NCBI GenBank assembly: GCA_944470555.2
Contig: OX104134.1
Location: forward strand, 48,544,691 to 48,608,690
From: Heterobilharzia americana
Taxonomy: Eukaryota > Platyhelminthes > Trematoda > Strigeidida > Schistosomatidae
Length of the DNA: 64,000 nt
Reading direction: 5' to 3'
The position numbers were made by a program, and so were the translations under genes. Each line of letters starts with the position of its first letter. Position 1 is the stretch's first letter. The notes beneath the pieces were generated by a model, which ran no database searches, was not told where the DNA came from, and was given only the letters and a program-made list of their open reading frames with translations. Below are positions 34,540 through 46,309 of the stretch, piece by piece.

Positions 34540-35250
34540 TCTTCAAGTGATATGAGTTTGTGATGAACTGTAATTGTCATACATTTACTCAGTAGTCAAT
34601 CATTTTTCTCTCGAACAAAAATACTGTCAAACAACCATTTGGAAGTAGTTCGTTTGTTTTTTAACAAGAAAGCCTTTTTATAGGTAGATGTTTAGAGTGA
34701 AATGATCTTTGCAGGACATTTAGATTCACAAAATACTATTGTTTATTCTGAATGGTAAAAAAATGTGTTCGCCCTTTGTACGAGACATGTATGTATGTAT
34801 ATGTAAATAGATCCATAATTCATTGAATTTTATGACGCACCGAGTCATTTGTTTATTTTTTGGTATGTAGTAATATAAAGGTCTTATTGTTTTCTCGTGA
34901 CTAGTATGCATATACTTTAACTAAACTTGTGGCACATCAGCTGGTACACCAATGTATCATTTTAAAAAAAAATCATATTTCAAGTTAATAAACAATAATT
35001 ATCTCAAAACATTATTTTTCTTGTTTCATAACCACGGATAAGCAGACATTGTTTAACTTTGTACTAACCTATAGGCGTTCACTACGCATCACATCTCATA
35101 ACTGTTAATCTTAACATATTTTTACGCATGTTTAATTTGGGAGACCATAGTTAATGAAATTTATGTATCTGTGTTATACGCATACTAACACTAACCAGTT
35201 TTTGTATGGTAGCCAAGTTAGTATTGTTTAGTCATCACTTCTAACCTCTG
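34540..35250. other. Non-coding stretch
   Basis: No exon or recognisable repeat seen. Confidence 0.45.
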
Positions 35251-35257
35251 ACTTTAA

Positions 35258-36670
35258 AGGTCACCCTAACAACAAGCGAAATGACCAATCAGACTTCTCT
35301 ATTTTGCAAAAATCTGCCTTAGAGCCATAATGCGAGGAACTTAATTGGTTATTTCGATTGTTGCTAGGGTGCCCTTCAAAGTCTCCCCTTCTAACCGAGT
35401 TCTGTCAGTCACTGAGCTGAGTAACTCTACGTTGCGTAATATCATATGTAGTTGATGTCATTGCGTGGAATGCATATTTTTGTGACATGTTTGAAACTGA
35501 TGTTGCTCTAGTAACTACGATCCGTAGGCTTGTTTTCAGTGTTAAGATAGCCTGACATATTTAATTGAGTTGATAGATTTTTTAGACGAAAACATATGAC
35601 AATTTAAAGAAACTATAGCGTCAGTGCATATCTTTTTTCTGCTTATTTGTTTTTACCAACGTTTTATACGCTTTTCTGGAGTGAGGTGCTTTTAGATGTC
35701 ACCCTAGCAACTGCTGGAATAGTCAGTTAGGTTTGTTTGGCTTTAGAAAAGCTACTTGTCCAACCGAACTGGTGAATTCAATAGTTGTTAGGATGGCCTT
35801 GAAACGAAGTGGCTTTAAAAGCTGGTCTATCAACTAATGGAGCGCCAATTCGGTTTCTGCTTCTGATTTTGTTCTCAAGTGACTTTAATGCCCTACCCTA
35901 GCAACTGTTAAAATGACCAGCGATATTTCGGAATTTTGACTGAAAAGGTGGTAATTGGCTAGCTCGGTAGTTTGTGAGGTGACCTTTGAAGCCATTCGTT
36001 TTCTCCTGTTGACAACTGATTCGAGGTTGAGCAAAAGGATCAACTACCGTTTTGGGCCACCTCAATATGTGTTTATCAATTCACTTGCTCTTTTGGAGCT
36101 GGTTACATTGACCGCAAAAAGTGTTCTATCGAAACGCAACTCCGAATACTACCCTGTATGGCTATCGAGAGGAGAGTGTAAAGCCATCAACATCTCGTTT
36201 CTTGATCATTTGGTCAACTCTGGTCGCTTTGCTCGACGAGAGATGTCTTTCAAAGCCACTTACAAAGTGGTCAAGCATTTCGAATGGAAAGCCTATCGCC
36301 ACCTCAACACGGACGAGGCTTCTGTAATCCATCGGTTCAAGCCTGATCTTTGCGTTCAAATGTCTAGTTTCACTTTGGTCATAATCTTCCTAAGACATTT
36401 CTATGTCTCTTATTTGCTTGTTTTGTAATTTACTGCAATTTGCGATGAACTTGACCTTCTAGCCGTTATCATCTTGTGGCTTAGGGTGAATGTGCATTTT
36501 TGTTGTAACTATGATTGCGACCGTACAGCTTTGGAAATTGACTTATTGGAAAGAAAATTTTCGCCGAATTGTCTTTTTTTACTTCTTCACTATGAAAAAC
36601 TTTCTTTCCAACCAAAATGGAGAAACCCAATTGGTTATTTTAGTGGTGGCTAGGGTGGTCTTTAGATTCA
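35258..36670. repeat. Cluster of a ~38-nt repeat in both orientations
   Basis: Seven copies of a motif like AAGGTCACCCTAGCAAC followed by about 8 bases and AATGACCAATT occur. Plus-strand copies are at 35258-35293, 35691-35731 and 35881-35921. Minus-strand copies are at 35343-35381, 35768-35803, 35948-35992 and 36626-36670. The first six form three plus/minus pairs that could fold into hairpins. The PLE fragment 36040-36385 sits inside the cluster. Confidence 0.6.
36040..36385 (+). mobile_element. PLE GIY-YIG fragment
   Basis: One frame reads CVYQFTCSFGAGYIDRKKCS (from about 36068), the GIY-YIG core with one Cys replaced by Phe and YIG changed to YID. After a frameshift near 36140 it continues YYPVWLSRGECKAINISFLD, HLVNSGRFARRE, and ends RFKPDLCVQ near 36360. 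This order is the PLE C-terminus. No RT is attached. Confidence 0.7.
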
Positions 36671-37461
36671 CTCCAGTTTTGAATATTCCAAACTTGCTAC
36701 TAACTCTTTTGTTCTCTTATTTCTGCTCTTCCCATTCGATATTGTCATTGGAATTTTACCTTCTGTCGTAAGAGCACATTATTTAAGCACCACAGAAATC
36801 ACCATTGAAAATGTATAAGATATTTAGTGTGAGTGTAACTTTGTCAACGTTATCATGAAAATCATTTGTCAGCAGTTGGTAGAGAGCGCATCTGTATCAG
36901 TTTCTTTTATGATAGAAAATCGTACAGTGAGGAAACCAAGAAATGAGCTACACGAAATATCCTGACTATATTTGACACATAAACAAGCAAAGAAGACTAT
37001 AACTATTAAAGTTTTCATCTTTCCCCCAATCAACCTTGCTGTTGTTACTGTAAACCACTAAAAATAACGTTACTTACGCTACTGATTTTGATTCCTAATG
37101 GTTTTTGAGAAATAAATATGTTGTGTATGTCAAACTTGTAGGTTTTTACTTGATAGATTCATTTCCTCAAATAACGATCCTTATCCTTTGTACCATACAC
37201 TGTTATTCTGGTGTGTGTCACATAAATCAGCACACGCAGGTAGTACAAAACACGATATCCTATCTAAAAGCAAGTAGAGTAACCTTTTCGTCTGCAGAAG
37301 TTTTAAAAGACGAAGTGAAAACATGAAAGAAATACGGAAAAATAGATAAAGAAATAACCGGAATCGATTATCAACTCATCTCAAGTGTACAATGCAGAAA
37401 CCATTCACTTCAACCATGTATGATATGAAGTCTTAACATTAATATTAATATCACTCACACG
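36390..37461. other. Non-coding stretch
   Basis: Apart from the last copy of the 38-nt motif (36626-36670), nothing recognisable. AT-rich. Confidence 0.4.
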
Positions 37462-40275
37462 ATAACCACGAGCACACTGAGTTTTGGAGTTACTATCATG
37501 ATGTCCCTGAGAGCATCGAAGGCTCTCATACAGTGGGAACCAATCTCCTCCAGCATCAGAATCATGACAGCAAGATTCAACTCAAAAGGAAGGGAAGTCA
37601 CAATCATACATTGCTACGCTACGCATCTACAAATGATGCAGATCAAGAGAAGAAGTAGGAATTCTACAGACAACTGCAATGAGTAATGGACAAGACCCCA
37701 CTCTAATTGGCGACATCAAAATTCTAATGGATGGTGTGACATGAATGCCAAACTGGGAGCGGACAACACATGAAGAGAACTAACCATGGGTCGAGAAGCA
37801 CTCGGTGAAACGACTGAGAATGGAGAACTGTTTGCAGACGTCTGCACATCCAACGATTTGGTGATTGGAGGCAGTGTGTACAAACACAAGGATATTCACA
37901 AAGCGACGTGGATTTCACCAGATGGACACACCGAAAGTCAGATCGACTTCATCTCAATGTGAAGAAAGTGCAGACGCAGAGTACTGGACACAAGATCAGA
38001 TCAAGAAAGGGATCGAATGTAGGTTCAGACCACTCCCTGTCTAGTGCAAGGAACCTTGAAAATCAAGTTGAAGGACATCTTCACGTCAGTCATCAGTACA
38101 AGATAGGAGACATTAGGCAACATTCCCGAGGAAACTTGTATGGAAGAACACTGGGACTGTTTGGAAGCTATGTGGAAAGGAACCTGGATAACCGTGTTAG
38201 GAAGGAAGAAGAAGCAAGACAAGGAATGGATCTCGACGGACATATGGGAGCTGACAGAGCAGGTAGAGGAAGATGGTGAAGCAGAAGATGAACCAGTGCA
38301 GTGTAAGGATGAACAACGAGAAGAGGAACTGAGTAGAACGTGTGTTGAACACTGGACAAAGAAGTGAAGGAGAGTGCACGCAAAGACAAAAGACACTTCT
38401 ACGAAACACTGGCAAGTGAAGCAGAACAGGCTGTAGGTGGGAGAGACAGAGACCTGACAACATTATATCAAATAACCAGGTTACTATCTGGGAGGGAAGA
38501 GATCAACACCGATGAAACCAATGGAAGATAGTGAAGGGAACTTAGTTACCAAAGAGGAGAACCAAACGGAACGATGGGCTGATCACTTGAAAAAAACTCT
38601 TGATTCGAGCACACCACCACCATCTGCAACTCGTCCAGAAATATCACCAGCAGCCCAGCCACAGAACTATCAGTGAACACAAGCCCTCCGACAAAAGCCG
38701 AAGTCCCGAACGCCATAAAGTTGCTGAAATCCGAGGAAGCAGCAGGACCAGATGGAATTCCTCCAGAAACACTGAAAACAGACACAGAGACATTTGCAAC
38801 GGATATGCTCACACCACCATTGCTGAAGATTTGGAAGGAAAGGAAGAAAGGTACCTGCAGATTGGAAGGAGGACTGCCTTGTCAAGCTTCCAAAGAAGGG
38901 AGACTTAAGTCTTTGCAAGAACTGGCACGGAATCATGCTCCTGTCTTTTTGTCCACCCCAAACAAAATATTAAGCCACATCATCCTTGAGAGAGAGTAAA
39001 CAATGCTCTGCATTCGAAATTGCGACCGGAACAGGCTGGCTGGCTGGCTGGCTGGCTTCAGGAAGAACAATTCATGTGCGGACCGAATTGCAACGCTATG
39101 CTGCGCATCTTCATAGAACAACTTCATCGACTTTTAAAAGGCTTTCGACAGCGTCGACCGAGAAGTAATTTGACAGTTGCTACAACACTATGGAGTGCCA
39201 CAAATATTTATCAACCTCATTCAACAACTATATGAAGACGCCATATGCCAAGTGGCTCACAATGGAAAACTCAGTGACGCCTTTGAAGTGAAGACAGGAG
39301 TAAGACAAGGCTGCTGCCTACCAACACCGATGACCTTTCTGATTGTGGTCGACTGAACTGGACTTGATCATGCAAGAGACTGTGAGGAGTGAGAAGATGG
39401 TCATATGCTGGCTGGACTGATGAAAATAGCCCAGAAGATTTGGATTTCGCCGATGATGATTTGTGTCTAATGTTGCACAAACTCAAAGATCTACAGGCAA
39501 TAAACAATTAGTTGACAGAAGAGGCAGCGAAGGAAAACGGGGCTTCAAGTGAACGTAGAGAAAACAGAGATGCTGAAGATACCCAACCAACAACAGCAAG
39601 CACCAATAACTATCGTCAGGAGAAACCTAAAGGAAGTTGTCTCTTCCACCTACCTAGGCAGCATCGTTCCAACTATAGGCGGCACAGATGAGGACGTCAA
39701 AGCCAGGCAGGATCGGAAAGACAGGCCTTCATTAATCCGTAATCAGTGTGGAGATCTACTGCACTGCACCGTAGTCAACATAAAGTGTGAACGAGATCCG
39801 GATTTTGAACACTAAGTCAGTCAAGTCAGTGCTTCTATGTGATGACTGACAGACTTGGCGCGTTAAGAAAAGCATTTCCAACAAACTACAGACATTCATC
39901 AACAACTGCCTACGCTGGCTCGTTACTGAAGATCAGATGGCCAGAAAGAATAAGCAACAAGGAACTCTGGTTGGCAACGAACCAACCAAGAACCCATCGC
40001 CCAACAAATGTACGGAAGGAAGTGGAAATGGATTGGGCGTACACTGAGACGACTGTTTGGAGACATCACGCACCAGAGCGGGTCCTAGAGTGGAATCCGA
40101 AGGGGAAACGACGAGTTGGGTGTCATAGGTGAGGGTGACATGGAGGAGGTTGTGTGATGAAGAAATGAAAGGTTATGGGGAGTCGTGGAGCCAGCTTGAA
40201 AAGACTGCAGAGAAGAGAGTGCAATGGAGAGTTGCTACTGAAACACTATGAACCACTAGGCACCCAAGAGACAAA
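37462..40275 (+). mobile_element. RTE-type LINE family 1, copy 3 (5'-truncated, inactive)
   Basis: It starts abruptly inside EN (near 37462). EN end: NGELFADVCTSNDLVIGGSV and ATWISPDGHTESQIDFISM. RT start: KAEVPNAIKLLKSEEAAGPD. It carries CTGG x5 at about 39034-39053. From 37465 to about 39240 it stays at a constant offset of 22,775 bases from copy 2, meaning no net indel over roughly 1.77 kb. Its 3' part is collinear with copy 1, not copy 2. Stops and frameshifts are the same as in copies 1, 2 and 4, so none could be autonomous. Confidence 0.87.
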
Positions 40276-41904
40276 TTGCATTGATAGTAAATATGTAGAC
40301 TGTGTGAATTTCATCAGTCCTCTTTCCTATTCCTACCGCAGTTTGTGTCGCGGGGTTTTGACTGCTGATAGGAATTCTTGTTGAGAGTGTACCTGCAGCC
40401 AGTAAACAGTGTTCAACCATTAAAAGTAGGCAGGCAGCTGTTGAGTCAGATATCGGTACCAATGAATAATAAGATTCAGAAATCAACCGAGGCGCAATGA
40501 AAACGAAGGAATTGCAGCATCAGATAGCTTCTTTGTGTATAGAAGTCAACAAGTATGTTAGATACGGCGCCTGTGAAAGAAAAGTGCGTTGGCCAAGAAA
40601 ATGTCCGGTTATGCCGAAACTCATGTATTTTAAAGGATACAAGGTGCCTACTTGATTTCAATTTATAGTTGAGATATTTATGGTAACGGAGAGGAACAAT
40701 TTGCGCGAGAACATGCATAAATGAGTTTCAACTGTTCCTGCTTTCTCAGGGATCATCATGCTACATATTACTTGTATTTTTTCTTGTAAGTAGTACATCC
40801 CACACTATAACTAGGAGTAGGCTATTCAATTTATATGAGCTCCACACCATAACAAATACATAGATAAATTTCAAAATATGTTTCCTGTAGTTTTGAATAG
40901 GTACTGAGTAATGAACTTTTATTCTAGGGCAAATGTGTTTTATTGTTTAGTTCATAAAGGACTATAAACGGTGTTATTTTGAGTACCACTGACATTCACC
41001 GAAAGATCTTGTTGAAAACCATCTCGTAAAAGGCTGAATTTTATTAGTCTTTAAAGGAGAAGCTTGTGAGTGAAAATTCCGAAAAAATAGCCATTTAATC
41101 GAGCCAAATAGCGTAAGTAGTCATTCACAAGCTTATGATTTCTTTTTCACATCTCATCTAAATCATGCAGAGCGTTCCACGTTTTGATTTTATCACTTCA
41201 TTGAATTCAGCGATTTTACCGTTCAAACTGTTAATACCCTGCATTGTTTCAAATCACAAGTGTTGTAGTAGATTCATATCTGTCCAACTATTAAATTTTG
41301 ACGTTATTTCTACTGCGTAATATTTTTGGATCACATCATCAGTTAACAGGGGGTTGCTCTCTTCTACATGTTTCTTCTCCAGTTTCATCAGAATCAAGTC
41401 TTATATGATCGGGATACTAGAAAGGTGTATATTTTCACCGTAGAAGCTATAAATCTCTGATTAATCTGTTTTACTATTTTCTTTGCGATACTTTCCATCT
41501 TAGAGCTATCAGGTTAACCACAATCTGGCAGCACTTTCCATTATCAGCACAACGCCAGTTTTAGAATTGGATTTCTGCATTGTAAACCTGTTTATCTTAT
41601 TCGATACCGCATTAATATTGCATCTGTTTTTGAAATACATACTGAATCAGGAAGTTGTCAAAATGATCCATCTTAAGGTATATTCACTTTCTTTTAGTTA
41701 TTGAACTAAGTTTTTATATGTAACAGCGATGATTATTCTGATACTAGTTTTTCATCTTTTAATATAGAATATCTTTGTAGTTTGAACAAGCCTCCCATTC
41801 GTTGAACTGATTAAAACGTGCAATTGATCATTAGTAACTGCTGTATCAAGCAAGCTACAGTCACTCGAAAGCATTTCATCTCATTGGTTGTGTTTTGTGA
41901 TGAC
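40276..41904. other. Non-coding stretch
   Basis: No exon or repeat recognised. The first 200 bases after the LINE are less AT-rich and may be an uncharacterised tail or flank. Confidence 0.4.
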
Positions 41905-42985
41905 CGTAGGAAATTAGTGAGTACAGTAACCAAGATACTAGCTAATGAATGGGGATTGAACGTAGTTCTACTAGACTGGTCTAGGATTAGAAAGAAGTCT
42001 TCATATGATAAACAAAGAGGGGTCAGTTTACGGTCCATAGTTATGCGACGCCTAACTAGAGCTAGGAAACAACGATTTCGAGAAAATCAGGCAGGTTTTT
42101 GACGTGGACGAAGGTGCATTGATAAGATCCCCACTCTTGTACAGGTTTCGTAACAGACATACTTACCTGGTGCCTGACACCAACCGTATTTCTCAACCTA
42201 AAGGCGACTTTGTCGATCAAGAGTTGTCGTGGCAGTACATAACTGTGAAGTATTCTGCGCTCAACAGAACACCCTGCTCGAATTCATGCAGCTGTGTTAG
42301 AGTTTATTAGGAGTTTTCACTTGATGTAACGATAACCAGTCATTTTCGCCAAAGTTGCTCACCGCCACGATTCCTACTGAACCTTTGCATAGAATTGCTG
42401 ATGGTCATAATCCTGCCTTCCTCCAGCTTTTTAGATATCGACTGGTCCTGTCGGGCTCACTTGTTTGATTTGTAGTGCACAGGCAACGTAGTCCTGTTCG
42501 ACGAAAACGACGAAAAACACCCTGTGCAAACATTTGAGTAATTTTGGCATGCATTACGCTCCTGTTAAATTTAAGACGATGCTTTAAGACTGGTCTTAAC
42601 TAAGTTCTAATGTAAGGTTAGTGTGTGAAGTCTTAGGGTGCACTGTCAACTTCACTTCGTAAGTTGCGGCAGCCTGCATGAGTTGGTATCTGATGTAATC
42701 TTAGCTCAGATATGAAAGTACCATCTGATATTCCCCAGCTTTACACCACTTGTAGCGTAGGCGCGATATCGGACTATCCATTAAAGGATGAATATACTGT
42801 ACAGCAGTTTGCACTGTTTCACCGTACGATTGCTACTTCGCTGCCGAAAGTAGAAAACATGAAGATGTCATAGGTTTTTGATCATGAGCCCCTTTGTAGC
42901 ACGACTCGCATGTGATGGAATCACCGCGTGAGCAATATTTAAGTCGGGCGTAGAGTGCTAGACAAAGGACGCAAGTCAGTTAACA
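41905..42985 (+). mobile_element. RTE-type (SR2-like) LINE fragment, very decayed
   Basis: Recognisable pieces in order: VTKILANEWGLNVVLLDWS, SYDKQRGVSLRSIVMRRL, RARKQRFRENQAGF (about 42055-42101), a distorted DREVLWQ-like segment, NVVLFDENDEK near 42490, and C-terminal RRDIGLSIKG near 42760. These match the RT fingers, palm and C-terminal domain of the family in sequence order with many frame breaks. EN and the 3' end are missing. Confidence 0.7.
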
Positions 42986-43184
42986 CACACGTACATCATT
43001 ATATGATAGTAATCTACAGACAGGGATTAGGACACCCTGGAGGGCGTCATAGGGGGGGGTCTACATTGCCCTATTTGTCAAGTGCTATGTGCCATGGAGT
43101 TTGAAATCATACAAATAATTAGGTGCATGGAACTATTTTATCTTTTTACGCAGCATCTGTCTACATGTTTACTAAGTAAAGCTT

Positions 43185-43335
43185 TGGTTCACTGGCCTAG
43201 ACACTTGAATTTCAACCACTTGACCATAGGTTCGAAGCCGGCTCCATCTACCTAGGTCTGAACTACAAGGGAGTGTCATTAACCGTCACTCAGTAATTGT
43301 GTGAACGAACGTGCAGGCGATTTCTGAGTTATATT
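43185..43335 (+). repeat. SINE-A copy
   Basis: Box A-like TGGTTCACTGG at about 43187-43197, box B-like AGGTTCGAAGCC near 43230, then TCCATCTACCTAGGTCTGAA and ATTAACCGTCACTCAG. Confidence 0.6.
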
Positions 43336-43904
43336 TCGGCTCAGATGTCGAAAAGGTTAGCAATAATTAGAGAGATGACAGTCATTGATACTATTGAGTC
43401 CAGTTCTCGGTGATGCATTTTGAACTGCTATTTTCATATTGTGTGAAACGAGCCAGATCTTCTTTGAAGTCTTTTGTAGATGTGTATTGAGATTGAAATC
43501 TTACATGTAGGAATTTAACTTAAGGCTTCATTTTATCCCAGTCGATTTTTACTGTCTTCAGACAGTAGTTGTACTTCACAGCTTTTTTGTTATGAAACTT
43601 TTAGGTAGTTGCTAAGTTGCTTCTGTGAATGTGTTAATAGCACTAATCATAGCAAATGTGGTCAAAACTGTGTTGTTTTTGGAATTTGCAAGGAAAACCC
43701 GCCAACTATTCCGTTTCAAAGGTTTTAATTTTCTACTTTCAAATGGTTTTTTCTTTGCGTTTTTAGCAATGTTTACACAGTTTTACATTCATAAGAACTT
43801 TATGTTAGTAGTCTATGTTACCATTTTCAATTTTCCATTTAGTTGAATTGCTTTTCTGATCATTTATGTAATGTCGTTCATGGTATGGCAATTACGAAAA
43901 TTGA

Positions 43905-44075
43905 GCTGTTGCTCATTGGTTTAGGGAGATGACTTTCAACCGACGGGTCACTGGTTCGATCCCCGTTTCACCTACTGAGGTTAGAGTAGCCAGGTAGTAT
44001 AACTAACCAACGCGATCGGTGCGATTTATCACCTACTGCGCGAGTGTTCACCAGGCTCCTGAGTGCATTATGAAT
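43905..44075 (+). repeat. SINE-A copy
   Basis: Head TTGCTCATTGGTTTAGGG, good box B TGGTTCGATCCCC (about 43961-43973), then TTCACCTACTGAGGTTAGAG and GGTAGTATAACTAACC, ending near CTGAGTGCAT. Confidence 0.65.
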
Positions 44076-44644
44076 TACGGAAATGCTATTCGTCACCGAA
44101 AAATACTATACTAAGTTCCGTAGGCGGAGGTCAACGAAGGAATGTATGCTTGAAACGATTGGCGTTTGAAAACAGTTGTTATTTTGAACGAGTAATTTTG
44201 TCTAGAGATGGCTCGTTCGCCCCACTTTCTAGTTACATCCGTCAATTGATCACTTTATTGAGAATCTCTTTTTTGAATAATGGTATATAAGCTATAGGAT
44301 GACGCTTGTCAAAAGTCCTTGCTCTTTAAGTGAATATAAGTGCTGCTTTCATCCTAACATGGAACTACTAGATAAGTTGTTTGTTAATCAAAACAGCTGA
44401 TGAGAAAGCTCATGGTTTTCAAATTACGAAGGGCATTGTAACCAACGTTATCAAATAATTTCAATTATCTAGTTCCAGTATCTTCTGAAATGAAGCCTGA
44501 AAAATTGACATCTGATTGCTGGAAAATTAATTGGTAACAGATAAGGGAAGGGAAGTTTGCCGATAAAGATATCCTTTAGAATCTAAGAGTGTCGAGATAT
44601 TGAACTATTGAAAGCATGGGTCACGGAATATAGACCATCTACCA

Positions 44645-44835
44645 CATCATAAGGGAGCTATGGCTCACTGATGTACGGAGATCACTACCAACTAGTAGTG
44701 GATCACGGGTCCGAAACCCCCTCCACCTACCGAGGTTTGGGAAGCTAGGTAGTATCACTAACCCTTACACAATAGGTGCGGCTTATTGCATGCTGTATAG
44801 ATATGCACAAGGTGACTGAGTGCAACCCGTTCGAC
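44645..44835 (+). repeat. SINE-A copy
   Basis: Head ATGGCTCACTGATGTACGG, box B-like GGGTCCGAAACCCC, TCCACCTACCGAGGTTTGGG, GGTAGTATCACTAACCC, GACTGAGTGCAACCC. The tail region matches the copy at 43905. Confidence 0.65.
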
Positions 44836-44839
44836 TACA

Positions 44840-45680
44840 CCTTAGGAATAAACAATACACAAGGCAAATTGGCTTGAAGATGTATATGTGCTTTTAGTTG
44901 GTTCATGTCACAAAGTCACATTAAGAAATTGATCAACTGTAAGCGAATGGATATCATATGCAGTTATTGCTTGTTATTCATAGAAGTCCGGTGTCATCTA
45001 TGATTTTTTCTCATTTATTGTTTGAATCTCTTGAAACACATGACTTCATTCACGACTGTAAAGACTTTCGATAACAAACAAAACTGCTATTAAACAGTAG
45101 GAATTCACTATTTTTTAAGGCTAGGCTGTTGGAAACTTTATTCACTTCTGATACCTATTTAGAAAAGTAAAGTCTCTGTGTTGCTTGCTACTCTGACATG
45201 TTTCATTTGTTCAGATCGTGTGCTTTTGATTCCACCGATATGCCCTATGATTATTCTGACCTATGACATCACTATAGTGTTTAGGCAAATGAGCTGCTTA
45301 TTTGAGAAGAAGCGAAAAAGCTTTTTCATAAATATATCGAGACAGAAAATACTTGAATCGAGGGAGTAACTTAAACGTTAGGGCTTTGGTTTCTTCCTTT
45401 CTTTCACGATTGTTTTACACCATAATAGCACACACACGGAAATCATTAGAATCAAGTGTAGGATTTTCTAAAACTCATCTTAAACAGTGTCTAAATAATA
45501 ACACCAACTCAATAATATTTCATTGTGGTTGTTATTGTTTGCTGTTAAAAGCATTTTGCGTTTGTATATCCGTCTCATTTCTGTTTAATGGGTTGAGCAC
45601 CACTCTGTGAATACTTTCTTTATCTGACACTGTGTACCTAATTCATCTATTTGTTGATTGTAAATTTGTCCATCTTTCCT
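44840..45680. other. Non-coding stretch before UBA-like exon 2
   Basis: AT-rich. Short frames only, no repeat recognised. Confidence 0.4.
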
Positions 45681-45685
45681 TCCAG

Positions 45686-45729
45686 CTTTCTATGGATAAA
45701 TACTTTTTACAACATCGCGAATATCCAAA
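45686..45729 (+). CDS. Second exon of the UBA-like protein (helix 3)
   Basis: Acceptor TTCCTTCCAG ends at 45685 and the donor GTGAGC begins at 45730. The 44-base exon enters in phase 0, matching the exit phase of 7518-7691, and encodes LSMDKYFLQHREYP. Joined to DWDLE it gives the helix-3 pattern expected of a UBA-like fold: in TDP2 the equivalent stretch also runs from the D-W turn to a YF pair. The exon leaves in phase 2, and the next candidate at 46198 fits. If the donor were skipped, an in-frame TGA (45731-45733) would follow at once and end a protein of about 72 residues. Confidence 0.6.
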
Positions 45730-46197
45730 GTGAGCACTGATATATTGATATTACTCTCAATTATATGCGTTACGTATATTATTGTATGAATGCGTTGTTT
45801 ATTTGTGCACTTGCTAACCATATATAGTCTCTTCCAAATTTATGTTCATTCGTTTTTAATAATCAGTCTTTTAGTCAATAACAACTACTGTGGTGTTATC
45901 TAGTCCTCAATGTTAATTGAATCCTACCGATTAACTTTTCTATAGGAACTTAAAGCTAATCAGTTGATTAGATTAAAGGTAATCCATAGAAGGTCGTAAA
46001 CGTAGGTCTTGCAACTGCTTGCATTCATCAAGAAGGCGAATTTTCAGCTTGAAAGCAACTACTGTTTTGGCGGGAATTAGAACCTCCTTGATGTTGACAG
46101 TGTTATTTTATATTCTTTGAATTCCCATGTGAACTTAACCTAGAGAAGTCATTGTGTATTTGTGAGTTGTTTTGTACTTGAATCAACTTCTGTTCAG

Positions 46198-46303
46198 GAA
46201 TGTGACTTTGCTAGCATATGGTGATCACATTAAACTGAGTTCAAGGAATCATGGTTGTTTGCAAGCACTTATTGATGGACTACTATCTACCGTTCATCCA
46301 CCA
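46198..46303 (+). CDS. Third exon candidate of the UBA-like protein
   Basis: Acceptor TTCTGTTCAG ends at 46197 and a consensus donor GTATGT begins at 46304. The 106 bases complete the split codon from 45729 and stay open: NVTLLAYGDHIKLSSRN, HGCLQALIDGLLSTVHPP. Exit is in phase 0. Phase, both splice sites and the 468-bp distance all support joining it to exon 2. The encoded stretch is not like the TDP2 catalytic domain and I do not recognise it. No later exon could be found in the rest of the window. Confidence 0.5.
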
Positions 46304-46309
46304 GTATGT

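Noticed and set aside
35258..36670. CRISPR-like array
   Set aside because: Repeats are degenerate, in both orientations and irregularly spaced, and the genome is clearly eukaryotic.
43905..44075. Functional tRNA genes at the SINE heads
   Set aside because: Box A and box B are present but acceptor and anticodon stems do not pair, and the same head recurs with a SINE body.
45686..45733. 45686-45733 as a terminal exon ending at TGA
   Set aside because: A consensus donor overlaps the stop and an in-phase exon follows at 46198. The terminal-exon reading is kept only as an alternative.
7518..46303. Naming the UBA-like gene TDP2 (tyrosyl-DNA phosphodiesterase 2)
   Set aside because: Only the N-terminal UBA-like pattern resembles TDP2. 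The third exon does not, and no endonuclease/exonuclease/phosphatase motifs (TWN, LQE, GDxN, SDH) were found downstream.
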